Positions 1-7,995 of a stretch of 64,000 nucleotides of DNA are shown here, one piece after another. The translations under genes and the position numbers were made by a program. The DNA is from Putridiphycobacter sp045107045. Lineage in GTDB: Bacteria; Bacteroidota; Bacteroidia; Flavobacteriales_D; Crocinitomicaceae. The notes under the pieces are model-generated. The model saw only the letters and a program-made list of their open reading frames with translations. It was not told the DNA's origin and ran no database searches. Every line of letters begins with the position of its first letter. Position 1 is the first letter of the stretch. The stretch is taken from NCBI GenBank assembly GCA_045107045.1, contig JBGCFR010000038.1:1-64000 (forward strand). Reading direction: 5' to 3'.

Positions 1-63
1 TAATTTAAAATAAATTATCCTTCTAAAACTTAACAATTGTAAACACCCCTCGTTTGGGAGGCG

Positions 64-93
64 CAAAGATAACTGCCTTTTCTAAATCAACAA
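64..93 (-). promoter_or_regulatory. Promoter for a minus-strand gene left of the window
   Basis: Read on the minus strand, TATCTTTG at 71-64 matches the Bacteroidota -7 element TAnnTTTG, and TTG at 93-91 lies 19 nt upstream, where the -33 element belongs. No ORF lies between it and the window edge, so it should drive a gene that begins left of base 1. This is pattern matching only. Confidence 0.5.
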
Positions 94-209
94 CATTTTT
101 TTAAAAAAAATTTGAAAAAAAATTACAAAACATAGTAAAACACATATAACCAAATGAATAAACCCTATGAAAATTGAATAGATAATCACAAAAAATTTAA
201 TTTATGGCG

Positions 210-257
210 AATAAACAACCTTTATTCATTCAATGAAATTAATGTTGTTTATTTTTG
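210..257 (+). promoter_or_regulatory. lptG/lptF upstream region: inverted repeat and -7 element
   Basis: AATAAACAAC (210-219) and GTTGTTTATT (244-253) form a perfect 10-bp inverted repeat. Inside it, TTCATT/AATGAA (225-230 and 232-237) forms a second small one. TATTTTTG at 250-257 fits TAnnTTTG and overlaps the right arm, 25 nt before the ATG at 283. There is no TTG at the usual -33 spacing. The overlap suggests an operator or a structured leader, which is inference. The rest of 1-282 is AT-rich and holds no gene that I can see. Confidence 0.35.
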
Positions 258-282
258 CTTATTTATTCAACAGAGAATACAG

Positions 283-1359
283 ATGTTTTTAACGAAAATA
301 GATAAATACATAATTGGTAAGTTCTTAGGAACTTTCATTTTTATATTCTTTTTGTTAATGATGATTAGCATGGTATTTGATCTATCTGAGAAATTATCAG
401 AGTTCATTGAGAAAGGTGCTAATTGGTTAGACATTCTTACTATTTATTATTCTAATTTTATAATATACTTTGGCTTTCAATTTGTCTTCATGATTAATTT
501 TATCTCAGTGATTTGGTTTACTTCTAAGATGGCCCAAAATTCTGAAATAATACCCATACTCGGCACTGGGGTAAGTTTTAAACGATTCCTTAGACCATAC
601 TTCATATCAGCTACTTTACTTGTTTTGCTTACTTTGATAATGTACAATTTCGTTTTACCTCCATCAAACAAAAAAAGACTAGAATTTGAGGAACAATATT
701 ATAGAGCATCTTTTAATCTTTCTAGCGGAAAGGCACAATTGGAGAATGGGCAAAATATACTTTACAGTAGATACTCTGGAGACAAGAACATAATTTATAA
801 GCTTACTGTTGAACAGTGGGAGGCAAATGATTTAAAGTACATACTTTCAGCAGCACAAGCAAAGGCCGACAGTATTACTAAAAGATGGACTTTAACCAAT
901 GTTCAATACAGGGAATTTGGCGAAAGAGATGATATATTTCAAATATATGATACAATTGACACCATTCTCCCATTTAAATTAAAGGATATTATTTTTAGGG
1001 AAAATATTGTTGAAGCCATGAATTTTTCGGAATTAAACGCATTTATTTCTAGTCAAAGACAGAAAAAATCCAAACTTGTGCCTAAGTATTTACTTGACAA
1101 ATATAACCGAATAGCTGCACCTTTTGCAATCTATATACTGACATTTATTGGAGTTTTAGTTTCAAGTAAGAAGTCACGAAGTGGCACTGGTGGAAAGCTT
1201 GCTCTTGGCATTATATTATGTGTTGCCTACATTTTTGCAATGAAAATGGCTACAGTTGCAGCTCTAAATGTTGGTTTTGATCCTTTAATAGCTACTTGGA
1301 TTCCCAATTTTATATTTTTAGTGATATCAATATTCCTTTACCGTAACGTTACAAAATAG
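283..1359 (+). CDS. LptF/LptG family LPS export permease (YjgP/YjgQ)
   Basis: Inner-membrane permease subunit of the Lpt ABC transporter, which extracts lipopolysaccharide from the inner membrane and passes it to the periplasmic bridge. The 358 residues match the family in length and layout: about three hydrophobic segments in the first 120 residues (near 14-35, 52-80 and 97-120), a periplasmic beta-rich stretch at about 130-265, then about three more segments to the C-terminus. The opening IDKYIIGKFLGTF is typical of the family. LptF and LptG cannot be told apart with certainty from one copy; single-subunit naming is therefore left open. The ATG at 283 follows a candidate -7 element, and the thioesterase gene starts 1 nt after its stop. 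Confidence 0.85.
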   Translation: MFLTKIDKYIIGKFLGTFIFIFFLLMMISMVFDLSEKLSEFIEKGANWLDILTIYYSNFIIYFGFQFVFMINFISVIWFTSKMAQNSEIIPILGTGVSFKRFLRPYFISATLLVLLTLIMYNFVLPPSNKKRLEFEEQYYRASFNLSSGKAQLENGQNILYSRYSGDKNIIYKLTVEQWEANDLKYILSAAQAKADSITKRWTLTNVQYREFGERDDIFQIYDTIDTILPFKLKDIIFRENIVEAMNFSELNAFISSQRQKKSKLVPKYLLDKYNRIAAPFAIYILTFIGVLVSSKKSRSGTGGKLALGIILCVAYIFAMKMATVAALNVGFDPLIATWIPNFIFLVISIFLYRNVTK

Positions 1360-1360
1360 C

Positions 1361-1780
1361 ATGATAAAAACTATCCCGTCATTAGAGATGATGAACAGCA
1401 TGAACAAAAACACACTTATGGAAACACTAGCCATAGAGTACATTAATGTTGGTCAAAACTTTGTAGAAGCTAAAATGCCAGTCAACAGTAAAACGCATCA
1501 ACCAATGGGTCTTTTGCATGGTGGCGCTAGTGCTGCTTTGATAGAATCAATTGGATCTTTAGGATCGGCACTATGCATTGATCTTGACACCCAGGCTGTT
1601 GTTGGACTAGAAATTACTGCCAATCACATAAAGGGTGTTAAATCAGGGTTTGTTTTTGCAAAGGGTACTATTATTCATTGTGGAAAAAGTACACATTTAT
1701 GGCAGGTTAATCTTAAAAATGAACATGGTGATTTAATATGTACTGGCAAATTAACAGTAATGATTATAAACAAGAAATAA
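1361..1780 (+). CDS. PaaI/YdiI-type hotdog-fold thioesterase (likely DHNA-CoA thioesterase)
   Basis: Acyl-CoA thioesterase of the hotdog fold, 139 aa. The HGG motif at residues 53-55 and the following Glu62 (GGASAALIES) are the usual active-site elements of the PaaI/YdiI group. Its ATG lies 1 nt after the LptF/G-type gene and its stop is just before the isochorismate synthase, so it is probably translated with both. Thioesterases next to isochorismate synthase commonly hydrolyse 1,4-dihydroxy-2-naphthoyl-CoA in menaquinone synthesis. That substrate is inferred from context; a general acyl-CoA thioesterase is the alternative. Confidence 0.75.
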   Translation: MIKTIPSLEMMNSMNKNTLMETLAIEYINVGQNFVEAKMPVNSKTHQPMGLLHGGASAALIESIGSLGSALCIDLDTQAVVGLEITANHIKGVKSGFVFAKGTIIHCGKSTHLWQVNLKNEHGDLICTGKLTVMIINKK

Positions 1781-1781
1781 A

Positions 1782-2753
1782 ATTAAGGCTTCATTAGCAT
1801 ATCGTCTACCAAAATCATCAAAGGCTATTTTTGTTGATTGCATTTGTGAAAAGGTTAAACTTGAAGATTTATCATTAATGGAAAGTGATTTTGTAATTGC
1901 GGATTTCAGACAAGAAAATATTTTCAACCTAAAGAAGACAAAAACTATTTCATTAAACCAATTTACAAGGTATGACAGTTCCAATCCGCCAAAATCCATT
2001 ACACAAAGTCAATACCTTATAGATTGTAAAAAAACAATTGATAAAATAAAGCAAAGTCATTTCGATAAAGTTGTTTTATCGCGAGTAGTTAAGCTACCTC
2101 TAAATCGCTCTTTAACTGATGTTTTTAACGACTTGAACACTACTTATAAATCAGCTTTTGTTTATATGGTTAGCATTGATGGTTTTGGAACTTGGATTGG
2201 TGCAAGTCCAGAGTCCTTTCTAGAGTATAAAGACGATACAATTAAAACCACTGCACTTGCTGGGACAAAAATAAACAATGCGACTCCATGGGGAGAAAAG
2301 GAAATAGAAGAGCAAGCAATAGTTAGCAGATTCATTGAGAAAAGCTTAAAATTCTTCTCAGAAAATGAAATTACTAAAGTAGGCCCTTATACCATCAATA
2401 CTGGCTCGGTATTACATATCAAAACTGATTTTTCTTGCAATATCCAGCAGTCAAACATTAAGAATCTTATTCAAAAGCTACACCCTACTCCAGCCACATG
2501 TGGGCTTCCTCAGGCAGAGGCAAAAAGTTTCATTCAAGAAATAGAAATGCATCAGCGTTCTTTATATACGGGATTTCTAGGGCCTATAAATAAAGCAGAT
2601 GGTAATTTATTTGTTAATTTAAGGTGTATGGAAATTATCGATAAAGATGCATACTTATTCGTTGGAGGTGGTGTTACCGCTGATTCAGACTCAGAAGCTG
2701 AATGGAAGGAGACAGTAAACAAAATGAAAACTTTGAGTCCCTACCTTCATTAA
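1782..2753 (+). CDS. menF: Isochorismate synthase (MenF-like chorismate-binding enzyme), non-canonical start
   Basis: Converts chorismate to isochorismate, the entry step of menaquinone synthesis (an EntC-type role is the alternative). The chorismate-binding core is clear: FDKVVLSR, GTWIGASPE, the TALAGT segment, the LHPTPATCGLP motif and the C-terminal FVGGGVTADSDSEAEW. The first ATG is at 1878, but the frame is open from 1770, and its translation there (LAYRLPKSSKAIFVD, 1794-1838) resembles the usual N-terminus of flavobacterial homologues. No ATG, GTG or TTG occurs in that stretch. ATT at 1782, 1 nt after the thioesterase stop, is the only near-cognate codon, and I placed the start there (323 aa; 291 aa if ATG 1878 is used). 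The 3' end shares a 4-bp overlap with the convergent OmpA-like gene. Confidence 0.8.
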   Translation: MKASLAYRLPKSSKAIFVDCICEKVKLEDLSLMESDFVIADFRQENIFNLKKTKTISLNQFTRYDSSNPPKSITQSQYLIDCKKTIDKIKQSHFDKVVLSRVVKLPLNRSLTDVFNDLNTTYKSAFVYMVSIDGFGTWIGASPESFLEYKDDTIKTTALAGTKINNATPWGEKEIEEQAIVSRFIEKSLKFFSENEITKVGPYTINTGSVLHIKTDFSCNIQQSNIKNLIQKLHPTPATCGLPQAEAKSFIQEIEMHQRSLYTGFLGPINKADGNLFVNLRCMEIIDKDAYLFVGGGVTADSDSEAEWKETVNKMKTLSPYLH

Positions 2754-3625
2754 TCAAATTCAAAATCTACTCTTCGATTTAACTGCTTCCCAATTAAGGT
2801 AAAATTAGTCGCTGCGGGGTCATTTTCACCTCTATACTCTATTTCAACCCGATCGGCAGGTAAGCCATATTTAACAAGCAAACTCTTCACATTATTTGCT
2901 CTACGTTCGGAAAGATCTATATTATAACGATTACTACCATTAGAATCTGTATGCCCTATAATTCTGATTCTTAGATCAGAATGTGACATAACCACACTTA
3001 CCATTTTTTGTAAATACAATTCAGCATCATCTTTAACTAAATCTTTGTCATGAGCAAAATAAACAGGCTCTATTTCAAAATTTCGCATAGATTTATCTCT
3101 TACATAGTAAGCATTCCAACCTCTTTTTAAATCATTTTCAAAGTTTGTTACCCATGAATGATATTTTGAAACTGTATCTGATTCAGACATATCATACTTT
3201 GATTTAAAAAGAACAATTTTACCAGAATTAGAACGACAGTCTTTCGATAAATAATTTCCAGAGAGGTATCCAGTCGAATCATCATAAATTAATGTTGAAT
3301 TATATAAGCACCAGTAATTATTACCTTCATTTTTTTGATTTCCAAGCATCATTTCTTCAAAGAAAATCCCATTGGTTTCTTTTAGTTTTCCTTTTACAGT
3401 TTTGAGTGCATAAAACGATTTGAAAGGAGTCTCACATCTAGATTGTCCTACAAAATCACCCGTTTTTTCATCTATTGAAATGGTAAGCCAAAAAGCAACC
3501 GATTTTTTGTTTGACATGCCATTCTGTTGCAGCACTCCTTGCCATGTTCCTTCAAAAAAATTTTGCGCCAGTAAAGTATCATAACTAAAGCAAATTACAC
3601 ATACTATTAATAAAGCAGTTTTCAT
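2750..3625 (-). CDS. OmpA family outer-membrane/peptidoglycan-binding protein
   Basis: A 291-aa exported protein. A signal peptide (about residues 1-20, ending LLAQ) precedes a beta-rich N-terminal half of unknown role. The C-terminal 105 residues form an OmpA domain, with the peptidoglycan-binding signature IIGHTDSNGSNRYNIDLSE followed by RRANNVKSLL and the terminal NRRVDFEF. The N-terminal part (GTWQGVLQQNG onward) resembles a small lipocalin-like barrel domain, but I cannot name it. It probably tethers the outer membrane to the cell wall. It is transcribed alone, convergent with menF, and has a candidate -7 element at 3652-3659. Confidence 0.8.
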   Translation of the reverse strand: MKTALLIVCVICFSYDTLLAQNFFEGTWQGVLQQNGMSNKKSVAFWLTISIDEKTGDFVGQSRCETPFKSFYALKTVKGKLKETNGIFFEEMMLGNQKNEGNNYWCLYNSTLIYDDSTGYLSGNYLSKDCRSNSGKIVLFKSKYDMSESDTVSKYHSWVTNFENDLKRGWNAYYVRDKSMRNFEIEPVYFAHDKDLVKDDAELYLQKMVSVVMSHSDLRIRIIGHTDSNGSNRYNIDLSERRANNVKSLLVKYGLPADRVEIEYRGENDPAATNFTLIGKQLNRRVDFEFD

Positions 3626-3651
3626 ATTATGTCATATATCAAAAAATATTC

Positions 3652-3659
3652 CAAATGTA
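3652..3659 (-). promoter_or_regulatory. Candidate -7 element of the OmpA-like gene
   Basis: On the minus strand this reads TACATTTG, a match to TAnnTTTG, ending 26 nt before the ATG at 3625. No TTG sits at the usual -33 distance. The remaining intergenic sequence to 3832 is AT-rich and holds no gene. Confidence 0.4.
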
Positions 3660-3832
3660 AAGGTCAATTCTTCCTTTATGTTTACGGGAAATAATAAATT
3701 GGTTACATAATTTCAAAGAACTATTCTTTTAGAATCAAAAATCAATGCTAAATATTCTTTCACAATAGATTATCATTTAATTTGTGAAGTTTCCAACATA
3801 TTAAAAATTAGGATAGCATAAACTGAATTAAT

Positions 3833-4882
3833 CTACGTTTTCTTTTTCCAAGATCCAAAATTGGATGTAATACTCAACATATTATTTACCCCTGCTGGTG
3901 AATGAAATGCCACTGAATAATTAACGTGCAGTTTTTTAACTTTCAAACCAAAGCCCCCAGAAAAACCACTAATAGTTGTTCGATCTGCTATTGCGAATGT
4001 TTGACGTCGATCAAAATTATAACCTAACCTAATAAAAAAAGTCTCGGTTGGTAATATTTCGATACCAAAGTTAGCATGTCTAAATATTTTTTCAGCAATG
4101 CTTGCTTTAAAAACAGGGATTGTGTCCTGCGAAAAATCATCAACAATAGGCTTTGCATTAGGATCATTATAACTTAAATCAAAACTATTAAGATCATGCA
4201 ATGTCAAACTAAAACGAAAAGGAGCATGCGGAAGTCTGTATGATACTGCAGCTAATAATTCAATAGGTAATGGCTCTCTGTTTTTCTTTGAATAACTCTT
4301 TATTTGGGTGCCAATATTTCTCGCCAAAATTGTAGCGGTTAATTGGCTATTGGGATTGTGGTACATGGCTCCAAAATCGACACCTGTGCCTAAAGAAAAA
4401 TAAGATTCGTACTGAGAAAGTACAATATTAATTGTTCCTCCAATAGAAAATCTGTCATTTAACTTCTTACCATAACTTCCACCTAGGGCATAATCTCCGG
4501 CTGTAAACTTTCCTATTTCTAATCCTGTATTATCACGTTGAATAAAACGACCGTAGTTTGCATATCTTAAATGCATTACAACGGTACCAATTTTATTAAA
4601 ATCACGTCCTAACATCAGTTGGCCAACACTTATTCCAGCAGGGTAAAAAGCATGATTAATAGCAACATGGTCGTTTACCTCACTAGAAATAGAAGCCGGA
4701 TTAACAATACTTAAATTTAAATCAGCATCATTTACTGCACCAAAGTCACCACCAAGTGCTACCGATCTTGCATTAAAATCTAAATCTAAAAATTGATACG
4801 TATTCTGGCCTCCTATTTGAGCCTTCACTATATTTCCAAGTGCAAAAAAGCAAATGATTACAATCGTGATTCTTTTCATCAT
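3833..4882 (-). CDS. porQ: Type IX secretion system protein PorQ
   Basis: PorQ is an outer-membrane beta-barrel of the PorV/FadL type. In the T9SS it works with PorU and PorZ, which process secreted proteins and attach them to A-LPS. The 349-aa product has a signal peptide (to about residue 21) and then the family hallmark QIGGQNTYQFLDLDFNARSVALGG, split here across residues 22-45. The rest alternates short beta-strands with Gly- and Asn-rich turns. Two ATG codons are in tandem (4882 and 4879) and either could start it. It lies 28 nt downstream of nadK, so it may share that transcript. A T9SS substrate is encoded at 23740-25677. Confidence 0.88.
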   Translation of the reverse strand: MMKRITIVIICFFALGNIVKAQIGGQNTYQFLDLDFNARSVALGGDFGAVNDADLNLSIVNPASISSEVNDHVAINHAFYPAGISVGQLMLGRDFNKIGTVVMHLRYANYGRFIQRDNTGLEIGKFTAGDYALGGSYGKKLNDRFSIGGTINIVLSQYESYFSLGTGVDFGAMYHNPNSQLTATILARNIGTQIKSYSKKNREPLPIELLAAVSYRLPHAPFRFSLTLHDLNSFDLSYNDPNAKPIVDDFSQDTIPVFKASIAEKIFRHANFGIEILPTETFFIRLGYNFDRRQTFAIADRTTISGFSGGFGLKVKKLHVNYSVAFHSPAGVNNMLSITSNFGSWKKKT

Positions 4883-4910
4883 TTTCTAACGCCAGTTTAT
4901 CATTTTTATT

Positions 4911-5795
4911 TTAATTCCTTCTATCAATTCCCCACATCATTTTATTTCTGATTGTATTCAGGAAGTTTTGATCTTCGGTTTGAATGACTTCAATATTGTA
5001 ATTTGCTTTAGAAATAATCAACTCATTTTCAAAAGCTATAGATTCTGATCTAGAGTCTAGCGAGCACAGAAATGCCTGGCTTCTTCCTTCTACTTTTAAC
5101 TTGATTTCTCGAGAATCAGGTACTACAACAGGTCTTACATTTAAGTTATGTGGTGCGATTGGTGTAATTATAAAATCGGATGCACCTGGAACAACAATTG
5201 GTCCACCACAGCTTAAAGAATAAGCTGTAGAACCAGTAGGTGTGGCAATGATTAAACCATCAGCCCAGTACGAATTTAGATATAAGTCATCAATATAAGT
5301 GTGGATAGTGATCATACTTGAGGAATCCATTTTATGAACAGTTACCTCATTTAGAGCAACATTCTCTCCATTAAATAGACTTAAGGTACTGTCCAGTTGA
5401 ATGAGAGACCTGGTTTGCAACCTATATTTTTTTTGATTGATTTTATCTAATACATCACGAATCTCATCTTTTTGAGTTGAGGCCAGGAAACCAAGCCTCC
5501 CAGTATTGACACCTAAAATTGGTATACCACTATTCTTTACAATATGTATGGTTTCTAGAAACGTACCATCTCCTCCGATACTTATCAACACATCAGTTGA
5601 TTTGTCCAAATCAGTATGACTTTTATAAAGAGATACTTTGTCACCAATGACGAGTCGCTCCTTTAAGAAGTGATAGAACGGCTCATATATTGCACATTCC
5701 CAGCTATATAAATTTAATGTATTGAATAAATCTTGTATGAACGGGATAAAACTATCCTGAAAATTTCTCCCGTATATTGCTATTTTTAATGACAT
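4911..5795 (-). CDS. nadK: NAD kinase
   Basis: Phosphorylates NAD+ to NADP+ using ATP or polyphosphate, in the cytoplasm. The 294 residues carry the family motifs in order: ISIGGDGTFLETIH (the catalytic GGDGT) near 70-85, the LNEVTVHK segment, and the Gly-rich IIATPTGSTAYSLSCGGP near 180-197, which binds the substrate. Length is normal. The start is 3 nt after the stop of the CBS gene, so the two are translated together; porQ follows. This CBS-nadK pairing is common in Bacteroidota. Confidence 0.95.
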   Translation of the reverse strand: MSLKIAIYGRNFQDSFIPFIQDLFNTLNLYSWECAIYEPFYHFLKERLVIGDKVSLYKSHTDLDKSTDVLISIGGDGTFLETIHIVKNSGIPILGVNTGRLGFLASTQKDEIRDVLDKINQKKYRLQTRSLIQLDSTLSLFNGENVALNEVTVHKMDSSSMITIHTYIDDLYLNSYWADGLIIATPTGSTAYSLSCGGPIVVPGASDFIITPIAPHNLNVRPVVVPDSREIKLKVEGRSQAFLCSLDSRSESIAFENELIISKANYNIEVIQTEDQNFLNTIRNKMMWGIDRRN

Positions 5796-5798
5796 GAA

Positions 5799-6461
5799 TT
5801 ACAATTTTAAATAGTTCATTAATTCGTCATATCTTTTTTTAAGGTCTTCCACATATTCTCCTTCGGAATAGGACTCTTTGATAGTATAGTCATATCTTTC
5901 AAATGTTCTTAACACTTTATCCAATTCAGTTGAATTTAATTTAAGTGTAACTTGAATATTGGTAGAATCTGGTAATGATGTAATATAACTGCTCAAAACT
6001 TTCAAATCATTCTCTTCAACGATTCTAGCAATTTCAGTTAGTGTATAATCATGCTTATTCATTTCCAAGACAATAATACCGCCAGCTTCTTTTATAGAAC
6101 CCACAGCTGTTATTTGCGACATTAAAAAGAGTAAGTCGGTACATCCTAAATACTCATTTTGTCGATTTAAGATAGGAACTATAGAAATCTTTGCGTCAGC
6201 AATCAATTTCATCACATCATAGACATGGCTATCATTATAAACAAATGGTTGCTGCATGACATTAAACTCGGTTTGAATGGCATGCATAGGATCTTGCATA
6301 TCATAAATATCGTCATCTGAAATAATACCTAAATAATTCTTTTGATTGACGACAGCCAAATGACTCACTCTAAACTCATTCATCCAACTCAATGCTTTCT
6401 CTCCTGTTTCAGTGGGTTTAATAGGTGGTATATACTCTGAAATTAACTCTTCGGCCCTCAT
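5799..6461 (-). CDS. CBS-domain protein
   Basis: A 220-aa soluble protein with a pair of CBS motifs in the first 135 residues (VSHLAVVNQKNYLGIISDDDIYD and the ISIVPILNRQNEYLGCTDLL region). The C-terminal 85 residues look ACT-like (GGIIVLEMNKHDYTLTEIARI). CBS pairs bind adenine nucleotides, and ACT-like domains bind small ligands. It may therefore sense nucleotide state for the adjacent NAD kinase; this is inference from position. It starts with ATG and is probably the first gene of a CBS-nadK-porQ transcript. Confidence 0.8.
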   Translation of the reverse strand: MRAEELISEYIPPIKPTETGEKALSWMNEFRVSHLAVVNQKNYLGIISDDDIYDMQDPMHAIQTEFNVMQQPFVYNDSHVYDVMKLIADAKISIVPILNRQNEYLGCTDLLFLMSQITAVGSIKEAGGIIVLEMNKHDYTLTEIARIVEENDLKVLSSYITSLPDSTNIQVTLKLNSTELDKVLRTFERYDYTIKESYSEGEYVEDLKKRYDELMNYLKL

Positions 6462-6533
6462 GAATTAGTTTGTAATAATTAATAACTATTGTAATATATA
6501 TTGACAAAGTAAAGTAAATATTTTCTTTAATTA

Positions 6534-6541
6534 TATTTTTG
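6534..6541 (+). promoter_or_regulatory. Candidate -7 element of pdxJ
   Basis: TATTTTTG fits TAnnTTTG and ends 27 nt before the pdxJ ATG. A TTG at 6501-6503 is 30 nt upstream, farther than the usual -33 spacing. Confidence 0.35.
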
Positions 6542-6568
6542 TAGGATAAATGTAATCAATATTATAAT

Positions 6569-7288
6569 ATGGGTACTAAGCTAAGTGTTAATATCAATAA
6601 AATTGCAACTTTGAGAAATGCTAGAGGAGGAACTCTGCCCAGTGTAATAGAAGCTGCAAGGCAAATTCAAAGTTTTGGTGCAGATGGTATTACGATACAT
6701 CCAAGACCAGATGAAAGACATATCACAACAAAAGATGTTTACGATTTAAAACCTATCGTATACTCTGAATTTAATATTGAAGGATATCCTGATGATCGAT
6801 TTTTAAAACTGCTCTCAGATACTAGACCTGAACAGGCTACTTTAGTTCCGGACCCACCAGGAACTTTGACCTCTGATGCTGGGTGGGACACGATTTCTAA
6901 TTTCAAAAAATTGGAAGAACTTAATACCAAAATAAAATCGATGGGTATAAGGACTTCAATTTTCATTGAACCAAATTCAGACTTAATAGAGGCAGCCGCA
7001 AAAATCGGCTTTGATAGAATAGAATTTTATACCGGTCCATATGCTGATCAATATAAAAATGATAAGGCCAATGCCATTTTACCATTTATTCTTGCTGCAA
7101 AAACTGCCAACCGCTGTAATTTAGGTATAAATGCAGGGCATGATTTAAATTTTGAGAATTTGAAATATTTTAAACAGAACATCCCAAATCTGTTAGAAGT
7201 TTCAATTGGTCATGCTCTAATATCAGATGCATTATATTTGGGAATGGAAAATGTAGTAAATATGTACAAAAATTTACTCTTAGATTAG
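6569..7288 (+). CDS. pdxJ: Pyridoxine 5'-phosphate synthase
   Basis: Condenses 3-amino-2-oxopropyl phosphate with 1-deoxyxylulose 5-phosphate to pyridoxine 5'-phosphate, the last ring-forming step of the DXP-dependent vitamin B6 pathway. The 239-aa TIM barrel is complete. Recognisable segments are LSVNINKIATLRNARGG at the N-terminus, ADGITIHPRPDERHI (phosphate and substrate binding), TLVPDPPG, RIEFYTGPYA, and GINAGHDLNFENL near the C-terminus. The gene is divergent from the CBS gene and overlaps the stop codon of the response-regulator gene by 4 bp at its 3' end. Confidence 0.95.
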   Translation: MGTKLSVNINKIATLRNARGGTLPSVIEAARQIQSFGADGITIHPRPDERHITTKDVYDLKPIVYSEFNIEGYPDDRFLKLLSDTRPEQATLVPDPPGTLTSDAGWDTISNFKKLEELNTKIKSMGIRTSIFIEPNSDLIEAAAKIGFDRIEFYTGPYADQYKNDKANAILPFILAAKTANRCNLGINAGHDLNFENLKYFKQNIPNLLEVSIGHALISDALYLGMENVVNMYKNLLLD

Positions 7289-7995
7289 CTCTTTTTTTCA
7301 ACCTCAACGGCCAATTTGAAGCCTACTCCATGTATGTTGTTTATTGTTACAGATGGATCCTCTTTTAAGTACTTTCGTAGTTTTGAAATAAAAACATCTA
7401 AACTTCTACCAACAAAATAATCATCTTGTCCCCAAACCGCATTTAAAACAATATCACGAGGTAAAACTTTATTCATATGCTGAGTCAATAAATGAAGAAT
7501 TTTAGCTTCTTTTTTTGTTAACTTTTTAATTGTACCGTCAGGATGGTCTATCCTAAATTCCGAGGGTATAAAGGTATACATACCTACTCTAAATTCATTC
7601 TGTTCAATTTCTTTAAGTTGTGGAACAGATCTACGCAACAATGACTTAACGCGAAGTAAAAATTCCTCAGTATGGAAAGGTTTAGTGATATAATCATCTC
7701 CTCCAACTTTCAAGCCTTCCAACTTATCTTCTATTTCTGCTTTGGCGGTCAAAAATAACAATGGTATTTCATTATTACTCTTACGAATGTCTTTCGCTAG
7801 AGTAAACCCATCTTTCTTTGGCATCATAACATCCAATACTACAAGGTGAAACTGTTCTGTATTAAAAGCCTTTAAACCTTCAACACCATTTAAACATAAT
7901 TTGACACTATACCCTTCTTTCTTTAGGCTATCTTGTACAACAAAACCAAGATTTGTATCATCCTCAACTAACAAAATTTTCACCTTATCGCTCAT
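7285..7995 (-). CDS. OmpR/PhoB-family response regulator
   Basis: DNA-binding response regulator, 236 aa. The receiver domain (about 5-120) has the acidic pair Glu11/Asp12, the phospho-acceptor Asp55 in VVLDVMMPKKDGF, Thr83 and Lys105. A winged-helix effector domain follows (about 135-230), with the typical FISKLRKYLKEDPSVTINNIHGVGFKL ending, which I give only as a location (about 203-229). Its ATG overlaps the stop of the kinase gene by one base (TAATG), so kinase and regulator are translationally coupled. The target genes cannot be read from this window. Confidence 0.92.
   Translation of the reverse strand: MSDKVKILLVEDDTNLGFVVQDSLKKEGYSVKLCLNGVEGLKAFNTEQFHLVVLDVMMPKKDGFTLAKDIRKSNNEIPLLFLTAKAEIEDKLEGLKVGGDDYITKPFHTEEFLLRVKSLLRRSVPQLKEIEQNEFRVGMYTFIPSEFRIDHPDGTIKKLTKKEAKILHLLTQHMNKVLPRDIVLNAVWGQDDYFVGRSLDVFISKLRKYLKEDPSVTINNIHGVGFKLAVEVEKKS

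Noticed and set aside
1751..1999. 82-aa minus-strand ORF opposite the thioesterase/menF junction
   Set aside because: It is antisense to conserved coding sequence and shows no domain; a frame shadow.
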